64,000 bases of DNA from Rhipidocladum racemiflorum (lineage: Eukaryota; Streptophyta; Magnoliopsida; Poales; Poaceae), in contig CM070591.1 of NCBI GenBank assembly GCA_036346355.1, forward strand, positions 33,636,392 to 33,700,391, written 5' to 3'. How positions within the stretch are numbered: the stretch's first letter is position 1; the number at the start of each line of letters is the position of its first letter. The notes under the pieces are model-generated. The model was given only the letters and a program-made list of their open reading frames with translations, had not been told where the DNA came from and did no database searches. Of the stretch, positions 47,401-57,648 are shown in pieces. The position numbers were made by a program, and so were the translations under genes.

Positions 47401-50400
47401 ACAAGTAGCATAAGTAGATTCGAAAGCAGTAGAAACAAGTATAACATCAATAACTTTTTCCAGGAGTTTAATCAACATCTTTCCCATTCCTAATCCACAT
47501 TTCCATTGACAACATTATTTTAACCAAACCAACCTTTCAAGTCCAAGTTATTTTCAAGAAAAACTAACCCTTATTTGTAATTCGGCGATGTCCAATACCG
47601 CGGACACGGCTATTGGAATAGATTTTTCACTCTGCAGAGGTTATGCACTTTACCCACAAGATACAGTCAAACACCACAAAGGCGAGTTCCCGTAACAAAG
47701 TCTTTCGGAAACTTCTAACAATACAAGTGGTCCTCCCCGGTTGTTGCACACTAACCCTTCCCTTAGCTACGGCGAAGTTTAGGCCAACCAACCGTTAGAA
47801 GGGTACCTGGCATCAGCCCCGGTACGCTCCCCCATACAATTTACACAAAGGGTGTAGTTGACCTCCTGAGGTCCCACAGGTACGTTATTAGCAACTTAAT
47901 CAACTAGGTCCGTCCCATTACAGACATGTGGTTGCACGTTAGACCCAGTTCAAAGGCTTGCAAGGTTAAGTCCTTAGGATGACCAGGGCAAGACTACCCG
48001 AAGAACCAAATCATCATTCCCAATGCCACAACTGGCCCACCTGAATATTCTTGCCACATGCCCCGGTCGAAAACTATTTATCAAACCCCAGTTGATTAAC
48101 ATGCACCACGTGCCATCAACATCACATGATACTTTTCCAAAACAGCTTCAATATGTCATTAAGTCAATATTAACGTTTGATTGTCCAAAATCATGTCATG
48201 AGTACATAGCAGGTCTAAGCAATATACTACAACGTTCTACAAACCCATGTTGGCAATTTAGTAATGTCCAACTAGTAATCCTCACTAGGGTGACAAAGGG
48301 GATCATGGCACATACTTAAGTAATCAAGGTGTCATACAGCAATTTGGCATTTATCTAATTTCCCATATTTAAATAAAGTATTTTCTAATTGAACTAGCAT
48401 GCAATAATTTGAACAAAAATAGATTTCAAAATGGGATTAATATGGTCAAAGCATAACTTGCCTTCAAAAAGCACTTGTTCTTGGTCTTGAGTTGGATCCT
48501 GAGTCAATACTTCTCCTTCGAATCCTTCCGGCACTTCAACGTCTACTCGTAAAGCGTGCAAATAGCAATACACGAATGAACAATAGGCAAAAAGTATCCA
48601 AACATCCAAATAAAATCCATAAACAGAGAGAACATAATTTTATGAATTTTTAGAAACTGGAATCGTCAAATTCGGAGTTAAAATGCAAAAGTTATAGCAT
48701 TTTGAAGTTTAAATAATCAATTAAATAATATTACAGAGGAAAACTTTAGTCCAAAAATTAAATAAAATTCATAATTAGGTAGATCTCAATTTTATACAAA
48801 TTTAGAAATTTGAATCACTCAAATCGGAGTTGAAACGCAAAAGTTATAAGCGTTTGAAGTTTGAATCAAAATCTAAAATCATTATTTCGAATTAATAAAT
48901 CATTTTCTTTTTTGAAAATTAATTATTGCGTCAGCAGTGACACGTGGCAGCCTACGATTGGGCCGGTGGCGTCGGCGATCCATGGACTCGGCCAGTTCGG
49001 CTCGGTCCACCGTGGACTCGGTCCACGGCTCACGTGTCGACAGCGGTGGGACCACTCGGGTGGCGTCGCTGCGGCGTCGGCGGGGCTCGGCCACGGTGCG
49101 CTAGGTGGGTCCGCCGCGGCGTCATGGGTAGCGTCCATCGCGACGGTTGGGGTGGCCGCTGACATGCGGGCCCGCCATGACGTCAGCGTGACGTCATGGT
49201 GCAGTGTGGCTGGGACGCTGACATGCGGGCCCCGCGTGTCAGCGTCACACGCACGCGCGCGTGGACGGCGCTGACTGCGGCGGTCAGTCTCCCGCACACG
49301 TGGCTAGATCTCGGCCGTTGATTTGAAAATCAACGGCCCAGATTGGATCTGGACTCACGCGTTTGGGGTGAACGCGTTTGATCTGGACCGTTGGATCTAG
49401 ATCGGACGGTTGAGATTGGATCTTGGAGTTTTGGATTGGGATCTCACCGACGGTGATGTGGCGTGATCTGGGACGTTGGATCTGGATCGGACGGTGGAGC
49501 GAGCTCGAGGTCCGGCGATGGCTTGCGGCGGCGTTGGCTTACCGGGGTTGGGGATGACGACCACGGCAACGGCGCTTCGGGCGTGCTCCGGCGAAGTGAG
49601 AGGTCTCCTCCGACGCGGCTTGACCTCCCGGTTCCGGATCTGACCTCAACGGCGGCGGAGGACGGCGAACGGTGGCGGAAAAAGCACTTAACCGCGACGG
49701 AGCGCTACGGCAACTACGGCGAGCGATTGCGGCTAAACGGCGGCGGCTCAGGCGAGGTGAGTTAGGGCTACGGGTGCGCAATGAAGCGGCGATCCCGACA
49801 CGGGTGGCGGCGCAATAAATAGGGCCCTCGGCGTCCGTGAAACGCGCGGAAACCAAGGTCCTCTCCGTTGCGGCGGCGTCTCGGATTGGGTGACGTGGCA
49901 TGCGCACAGCCGTTGGATCGAGATCCAACGGTGCGTGGGTTTGGGTTCGGGTCGGACTCGGGCGAGCTGGCTGGCTCGGTCGGGCTCGGGTCCGGTGACG
50001 TGGCTCAATCGTGGCCGTTGGATCTGAATCCAACGGTCACGCGGTTAGGGCTCGGCCGAGTGGGTTCGGTCGAGTCACGTGACTCGGGTCGGACTTGAAC
50101 TCGAGTCTGACTCGGGCTCGGTCGGATGAACAGTAACCGACTCGGTTTGATTTTCCAGCGATTTAATATTTAAAATAATTCCCAGTAATTCATTTAATTC
50201 AAGAAAAATAGCAAAATACTCAGAAAAATTCCAGAAAAATTCTGGAAAATATTTTAGGGTATTTGGAACTCAAATAAAATATTTCCAACAAAATTTTATT
50301 TGAAAACTTAAATTCTTTAATTATTTTAAAATGGAATAAATTCAAATAAATTCCAAATAAATCCAAATAAATTCCAGAAAATTCCAAAAATTCACCAAAG

Positions 50401-50960
50401 TGCCAAATCACACATGAATTTAAGAAAAGCAAAATTTTGGGGTGTTACACTTGTGCTATTTAAATTTAAACATTGCTTTATGCTAAAAGAGCCATATTAT
50501 GCCTTCAATTGTTTAACATTGCATATAGTTATCATGCATTATGTTTCTAAGACTTGTGAGTATGGTTGTGTACTCACCCTTGCAATATTCCCCACTTTGC
50601 ACATAGGAGTGTGCAGAAGCAGAAGGTGACTATGAGAAATTTGGTTGTGGTTTCGATGAAGGAGATCCGGCATTCTAGGACGTGCACCCCAGTCGATTGC
50701 CTGTTGGGCACATGGATGGGTTTATCTGCTGCTGTTATTTCATTTCCACTGCTACTTTATTGAACTCAAGCCATATGTCTATTTATTTGTAAACGTTGAC
50801 CATAAGGTCAGTATCTTTTATTTGAGTTTTAATATTACTTTATTCGTGGTATGGATGTATGGATGTGTTGTCATAGCTGTTACAGCTCTGTGCACTAGCT
50901 TGATCCGGGACTAGTGCGGTTGTACACAGTGGGTTCGAATTTGGAAATCCGGTCCCAACA
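44421..50960 (+). repeat. 3' LTR of the decayed gypsy, split by a solo LTR
   Basis: Starts TGTAACATTCC at 44421 and, after the insertion at 46924-50449 is removed, ends AAATCCGGTCCCAACA at 50960. The two parts total about 3.0 kb. The part after the insertion (GTACTCACCCTTGC, CGTTGACCATAAGGTC, GATCCGGGACTAGTG) matches the inserted LTR read in reverse, confirming that both belong to one superfamily with the same internal order. Frames at 44631-46695 inside it have no protein motifs. Confidence 0.85.
46924..50449 (-). mobile_element. Solo gypsy LTR inserted in reverse into a related LTR
   Basis: Minus strand starts TGTAACACCCCAAAATTTTG (50449) and ends GGGTCCCGACA (46924), 3526 bp. Flanks are CTAGT (46919-46923) and CTTGT (50450-50454), a target duplication with one mismatch. 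A GC-rich block at 48940-50110 holds several CCGTTGGATC/GATCCAACGG dyads and produces long but meaningless frames on both strands. No internal region is present, so it is a solo LTR. Orientation is opposite to its host LTR. Confidence 0.85.
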
Positions 50961-51549
50961 AGCTCCTTAAATATGTAAATATTATGATTCAGCAGATGAA
51001 CATCATATATTACGCATTTATGATTTTTCTACCATCAGATATGTGATATAGAGAGATACAATGAACTAAGTCTTTTGGTCTTCTTTTACACTGTACCATG
51101 CAATGAACAGTCATATTGCTTTCAAAAGAAAAAAAATGTCCTATTCATTCAAGTCCTAGGAATTCATTTAATATATCAGTAGTTTTATACTTGATATGTA
51201 TACTTCAATTATGCCCTGTTTGGTATTATAACAAGGAATTTCTCATATTTAATAACGCTGACAACCGAAAATTCAACAGGAACTTGTTTTCATTGTCACT
51301 GAATTTATTGTTACATCAAGTTCAATCTTGCATTAATTTTTGCCAAAAGATAAGCCAACAAAAAACATGAACACTCTACTTTGATGCAATATATTATACT
51401 TTCCCATATTTATGTAGAATTCAGATTTTATTACATATTTGTTAGAAAAATAATCTCTTGCTATGCATGTCAAAGAGATGCAAAACAATGCTCCTATGTT
51501 TATATACTTTCTAAATTTGTGAATTGTCGCACGGTCATCTTCTACCAAC
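50961..51549. other. No gene recognised
   Basis: AT-rich DNA between the gypsy LTR and the CATTC target site of the next element; only short, motif-free frames. Confidence 0.6.
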
Positions 51550-51614
51550 CATTCTGTGAAATCATGTGATAAAAAATTGGCTTGGTGATGAATTTGGTAT
51601 TGCAAAGTGGTTGT

Positions 51615-53434
51615 TGTGAAATCATGTGCTGAAAAATTGGCTTTGAACTGAAAAATTAACTTAGATTTGAATTTGCAAAATGTGTTTGTTCATGTGTTTT
51701 GACAATTTGACAAGAAACAGTAAGTTACGCATTAGCGCCGGACAAAGTTCTCAAGAAACAGTAAGTTTCCCATCTGCGACGGACAATGTTTTTGGGTCTG
51801 TTGTGAACATGTTTTTGAGCCCATGACCGAAGTCATTTTCACATGTACAACGGACAGTTTTTCTTGGTCCGTTGTAAACAAGCTTTTTCGGTTTGGATAA
51901 TTTCTTGGAACCAAAGATTTTCACATGTACAACGGACTAATTCTTTTTGTCCGTCGTGAATGGACTTTTTCTAGGGTTTTACTTTTGTGAAACCGAGCGT
52001 GGCACGTTTGCGCCGGACAAGCTTCTGGGGTCCGTTGTGAACTTGTTTTGAGCTCATGACCGAAGCCATTTTTGCATGTACAACGGACCAACTTTGTTTG
52101 TCCGTTGTGAACGTGTTTTTCCGCGTTTGGTTAGCTTCTTGGAACAGAAACTTTTCCTTATACAACGGACCAACTTTGTTTGTCCGTCGTGAATGCGTTT
52201 TCGCTCAATTAGGGTTTTGAGCGATTTGGATTTGAATTTTGAATGTGAATTTGAAATTTGTAATGATTTCATGATGCTTCTTTTGAAGTGGACTTTATGC
52301 AATACTCATGTGAGTAGTTGCATGGATTGACATTGAGTCAAGTCGTGGACTTGTGCTCGGATTTGTTTTGTGGTTTGTTCATATGCAGGTATTGCTCAAA
52401 GACGAATGTGGTCGATGACGGGACCGGAACTAGGTTCATGGAGGAACTGAGGTTCGGGACTAGGTTCGGGAGGAACCGAGGTCTTGGTGGTCAAGGATGT
52501 CATGCGGGACGTTCGGGCTAAGAGAATGGTGCACATGAAGAATGGTTAGTCACGTGAGAATGGCGGAGGTCATTCGCGTGCAAAGTGTTAGTCACGTGAG
52601 TATGGCAGGTGGCCATACGGCGTGCAAAGTGTTAGTCACGTGAGTATGGTAGGGTTGCCATACAGCGTGCAAGAGTTGTACTCGGCCTGGTTGGGCCAAG
52701 TAGAGTTGAGTTGGATCACGGATTCCTTCTAGGGAATAGGAATCGTATTGAACTTTTGTGGGTTGGTGCTTTAAATAGGTGGGGGTCTCTGTTGAAAGGC
52801 ACCAAGTAGAGCTGAGCATCAAGCTTTGAGCTTGGTTTTAGGGTTTGTACTCTTTTGATGAGAGTATTTTAGACAAGAAATAAAGATCAATTCTTCCAAA
52901 ATTTTTGCGTGCTCTGATAACCACGTCGCTACAGTGTTTTCTGTTTTGGTTCTTGTTTGCATGCTTGTTCTAATTCTAGATTGGTTTTTGATCGTTGAGT
53001 TTCATCTTGATTTGATCCATCAAAAACCGTTCTAGGGTATTGATTTAGAGTTTCTCAAAGTCTAGTTGATTAATCTTTTGAAGATCTTGTTTAATCTTGA
53101 AGTTTTGATTAGATTGATTCTCGTCAAGTTCTGAAATAGCAAGCTTGCGAAGCTCATAACTTTTGATCCGTAAGTCCGATCGAGCTGATTCTTTTTGGGT
53201 TCGATTCGTATTGGAATCTAGTTTCTTGTGTCCAAATTTCAGATCGTTTCGATGGTTGGATCTCCGGGAATTCTTGTTTTACCAAACCTCTGTCATTCTG
53301 TTTTTGTCGAAAACGAGGCAATTATTTGGTTCTGTTTTGGGGTGAACTTTTAATAGATCAAGAATTTGGTTTTAGCTTCCGCACAATCATTCACCCCCCC
53401 TCTGATTGCTATATTCGTATACTTCGATCCTACA
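51615..53434 (+). repeat. 5' LTR with 234-bp hairpin-bearing duplication
   Basis: 1820 bp. A TATA-like TTAAATAG lies at 52771-52778 and AATAAA at 52879-52884. Six dyads of CAACGGAC/GTCCGTTG type at 51776-52194 are arranged as two tandem ~234-bp units. Three GTTAGTCACGTGAGTATGG repeats lie at about 52549-52660, each with a CACGTG E-box/G-box core. Confidence 0.93.
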
Positions 53435-53436
53435 AG

Positions 53437-53448
53437 TGGTATCAGAGC
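53437..53448 (+). other. Primer binding site for initiator Met-tRNA
   Basis: TGGTATCAGAGC two bases after the 5' LTR. Confidence 0.93.
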
Positions 53449-53486
53449 AAGGTTTTTCTAATTATTCTTAACCGGTGATTAGATTA

Positions 53487-55472
53487 ATGGATCGTTATTC
53501 GACAAAACCTTGTGTGTTCGATGGTGTTGATTTTCAGTTTTGGAAGGCCAAGATGGAGGCGTTCATCCAGGCGCAGGGCTTCGCAATTTGGGAGAAGGTC
53601 TACAAGCCATACGAAGTTCCTGCAAACGACAACGTCAACGACGCCAATCGCGCACATGTTGAAGCAAACAGCAAGGCACGCAACTTGATCATCCAAGGAT
53701 TGGGAAGAAGTGACTTCGACCGCGTGGTTCATCTTCGATCCGCATATGAGGTATGGAAATCTCTTTGTGATTACCATGAGGGTTCTAACACTGTCAAAGA
53801 GGTTCGCCAAGATATTTACAAAAAGGAATACATGCGTTTTGAGATGAAACCTAGTGAATCGATAGATGACTTCTTTGCACGTTTCAATAAAATTCTTAGC
53901 AATCTACGTCTTTGTTGGAGTTAGCTACTGCGATGCTGCAAATGCTCGACTATTGCTTAGTGCTTTTGAAATGTCGGTTTGGGTGATGATAGTAACATTT
54001 ATACAGGTATCTTTGTCATGAGCACACTTACATTAGATGTTCTTTATTCTAAACTGAAAACTCATGAATTAGATGTTCTTGCCAGGAAAGGGAATATTAA
54101 ATCAATTGCTTTGATCTCTAACCCTAACATGTCAAATGAAAATTCTTCTTCTAGCTTTGCCTTGTCTTCCATGACTTCTTTAACAGATGAGCAACTTGAA
54201 GAGTTTCCTGAAGAAGATCTGGCACTACTCTCTTCTCGCTTTAACAAAGCCTTGCAGAACGTGAGAATGAGAAAGAGAGGTGGTCCTCCAAGATGCTATG
54301 AGTGTGGTGACCTCAACCATATTCGCACAAATTGTCCTAAGCTTGCAGGAAAAACATCAAAGGAGGAGAAGGACAACGACAGAAGGAATGAGAAGAAAAG
54401 GTTCTCGTCAAATGATAGGAAGAAGAAGAGTTTCATCAACCGCAAGGTGGTTCACCGAGTTCTTTCCGCTCTTGAACAAGTCAATTTGAGCGATGTGGAC
54501 TCGGAGAGCAGCGAAGATGATGCAACTCCAAGCAAGCATGATTTGATGGGATTGTGTCTCATGGCAAGCAGCAAGGATAGCTTCACCGAGGACGGCAATG
54601 ACAGCGACTTCAATGAGGTAGATCCTTCTTATGATGAATTAGCCAATGCTGTTGCCCGTCTTGGAAAATTACTTAACAAACGTGATAGAAAAATTAAGAA
54701 ACATGATATTCTTGTGGAGTCATTGAATGCTGAAATTGCTAGACTTAAGACATTGATTCCTAGTGATGATACTTGCAAATCATGTGACTTAATTTACAAT
54801 GAGCTCACCTTGCTTAGGAAAGAACATGCTCTTTTGTTGCATCTAAATGAGAAAAATGAGAAACATGTTGTACATGCTAGCTGTTCCACTGATGATTTGC
54901 ATAGTTCAACTTCTTGTTCTAAATGCTCAACTCTTGAATTAAAATTGAAAGATGCAAATGCTAGGGTTTCTCAATTGACTGATAATCTGCTTTCACATGA
55001 AATTCTTTCATGCTCAACTTGTCATAAGCAAAAAGGAAAAGTGAATGTTCCTTGCAATAATTGTTTAACTCTTTCTCGAAAAGTTGATTACTTGGAAATA
55101 TCATTAGAACATTTCACTAAAGGAAAGAAGAACCTAAACATGATTTTGGATCAATCAAAAGTCAGCACTCATAACAAAGGTTTAGGTTTTGATTCTTATG
55201 CTCATCATAAATCACATGCTCCCACTGTTGTTAAAGCACTTGACGGAGGAAAATTTGAAATTGTCAATGAGCCTAAGAAAACTGTCTTTAAGTCTGCTGG
55301 AGTGTTATCTTCTACTATGATGAATGCAAATGTTGCTTCTACTTCTAAAGCCAAACATCCTGTTAAGTACACTTGCACTCATTGTGGTAGAGATGGACAT
55401 TTAGTAGATTTTTGCTTTAGACTAGCCAAACAACAAAAGAAAGAAAGAGCTAAGGCTAGGTCTAATTTGTAA
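53487..55472 (+). pseudogene. SIRE-like gag with one frameshift
   Basis: ATG at 53487 (MDRYSTKPCVFDGVDFQFWK) opens the gag core with KMEAFIQAQGFAIWEKVYKP, RNLIIQGLGRSDFDRV and FARFNKILSNL. The frame breaks at about 53924 and resumes at 53979 up to 55472. The long second part has zinc knuckle CYECGDLNHIRTNC, Glu/Asp/Lys-rich linkers, coiled-coil stretches (LNAEIARLKTLI, CSTLELKLKDANARVSQL) and a second knuckle CTHCGRDGHLVDFC. Gag packages the RNA. Fusing the halves would need an extra or missing base near 53925-53978, so this copy cannot make full Gag. Confidence 0.88.
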
Positions 55473-56560
55473 AGGCACGCTTTGCTTCTCACTACGTGCC
55501 TAGGGTGATGCAAGCACCTTTTGTTGCTAGAAACACGGGAACAGGCAAATTTGATTTTGTGCATAAGACTGCTCGTGTTGTGCCTACTATTGTCCGTCGT
55601 GTGTCTCAAGATCGATTCCTAAACATCTTATTTCTAACCGATCGAGACCTCGACACTTTCTCGCTTCTATGTAGGCCTCTCACGAGGAAGGAGAACATGT
55701 GGCTAGTGAATTCGGATGCTCACTTCATATGTTCGATGATAAGTTTTGGTTCTTCTTCACTCGTGCATCTCATGCTAAAAGTGTTGCTTTTGAAGATACT
55801 TCTTCCATACTGTTTTTAAAAGGCACTAGTCCAAATGATGCGAGTGCAGGTGCATATGTTTAGGGAGAGTATCTTTGTTGATGAAGATGATGATGATCTT
55901 TGTTGAGGATGAGATAATTGGAGTTCTTTGTGTGCTTGTGTGCTCGTTTTCAAGCTTCCCAGCGTGCTTCACATCGACAAGCTATCAAGAGGATTTTAAG
56001 GTATCTCCGTGGTACTCAAGATTTTGGCATTTGGCTTTCGCTTCCTCATGCATTAGTTTGAGATCTTTTCTCGATGCTGATTTTGGAGGATGTAGAATTG
56101 ATAGAAAAGTACATCTGGTACATGTCATTTCTTGGGCAATTCTCTTATTGTATGGTCATCTAGAAAACAATCTTCTATTGCACAATCAAGCTGAATCTGA
56201 ATATGTGGTGCTTTGCTAGTTGTTGTTCTCAAATTCTTTGGATAGTAGCTACACTTAAAGATTATGGGGTTAATTTGGATAGTGTTCCTCTTTTGTGTGA
56301 TAACACTAGTGCAATTTGCTTTGCTAAGAACCCGTGCAACACTCTAGAACAAAACACATTGACATCAGATTTCACTTTCTTAGAGATCATGTTGAAAAGG
56401 CAACATTGTGCTTCATCATGTGGATCTTGAACATCAATTGGCAGACATTTTCACAAAACCTTTGTCTTCTTCTCATTTTGTTTTTATTCGGGAGAACTTG
56501 GGATTGTTCATCCAATGGGTTTGTTTTGAGGAGTTTCTTTGCCAAGTTCTTTCACTTAAT
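55473..56560 (+). pseudogene. Remnants of SIRE-like pol (protease start, RNase H end)
   Basis: Just after gag, MWLVNSDAHFICSM corresponds to the protease start (usual W(L/I)(V/I)DSGCSxHM) with the catalytic Asp changed to Asn. A large deletion then joins to RNase H: IKRILRYLRGTQDFGIW, LFSDADFGG-like, LLCDNTSAICFAKNP, KHIDIRFHFLRDHVEKA and DLEHQLADIFTKPL, spread over three frames. Integrase and RT are absent. Confidence 0.85.
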
Positions 56561-56910
56561 GAGCTCACTTTATCATATTTCTTTATATATTATGTAATTG
56601 TGCTAATATATGATAATCTAAATTGTTCCACTTGAACTAAAAATGATATTGCGGAATTCCTTGGTTTGATTGCCTATAGCTAAATACTCTGTGATATCTT
56701 ACTCTTCTAGGCTTGATATTGAATCTTCTTGACAAATTTGGGCTATGAAGCAAGTGTGTTTTAGCTTTACTCTTTCATAAGACCTTTTAATCACTTTTGC
56801 ATGTTTATAATCAAAGAAAAATGAAAAGAAAAGGGAATCAATAAAAGGGTTGTTAAAAGCAAAAGCCTCAAGTTATGAGCTTCAGGATGCTTTCCTAAAA
56901 GATAAGATGT

Positions 56911-57003
56911 ATGCTTCAAGCATGCCATTCCCTCAAAAGACAAGATGTATGCTTCAAGCATGCCACTCCAAGGAAATAAAAGAAGTATGCTTCAAGCATG
57001 CCA
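56911..57003. repeat. Three palindromic repeats with exact 38-bp period
   Basis: ATGCTTCAAGCATGCCA at 56911, 56949 and 56987, each holding the near-palindrome ATGCTTCAAGCAT. They lie between the pol relic and the 3' LTR. Confidence 0.9.
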
Positions 57004-57648
57004 CATGCGATTCTTGTTTAAAGATTAAATTGGTCCACTAGATTGGAGTTGAAACTACTTGCTCGCCTGATTTGTTATTTGCTTCAACTTTGAGTCTTTG
57101 TTTTTCTACTAAAGGTTTTGCTTAGTACTTGGCTATAGTTGACTGAATTGAGGTTGAGATGCATGTCATTCCCTAACTTGTTAAAATTACATCAAGATCA
57201 TGTCTTTTGCATATTATGTGATATATAAGGTTATATGATCGAATGAGCTCATCTTTTCCTATCTTGGCACTCCCTTGTTTCTCTTGGTGAAATCATTGTT
57301 TCAGGAAAAATTTTGAACTGTTCTCTCTTTTACTCTTGATGAATCCATTGTCAAAGGGGGAGAAATTTGGAAATCTTTCTTTGAAAAGTTTAAAGAAAAA
57401 GGGAGAGTTGTATTTGGAAATTTGAGAATTTTGGGAGAAGTTTGGAGAATTTTTGAAATTTTTGGGCGCATTGCACATTCACACACATTTTCATTCTCAG
57501 GGAGATTTTGTTTTGCATTTTGGTCAAAGAGGGATTTCTGTGTTTTCTTACTTTGGTCTTTGATCCTTTGGATTTCAAAATCTTTGGTAAAGTGAATGCC
57601 AAATGATCAATTCTAAGTGGTGTTGCCAATGTTTTCATCAAGGGAGAT

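Noticed and set aside
48861..50098. Open frames up to 164 codons on both strands in the GC-rich part of the LTR
   Set aside because: They lie inside a solo LTR, overlap on both strands and lack domains; GC richness removes stops.
46919..50960. First read as a DNA transposon with long terminal inverted repeats (TGTCGGGACC...GGTCCCAACA)
   Set aside because: The inner boundary at 50449 (GGGTGTTACA) and the internal landmark order show instead a solo LTR inserted in reverse into a related LTR.
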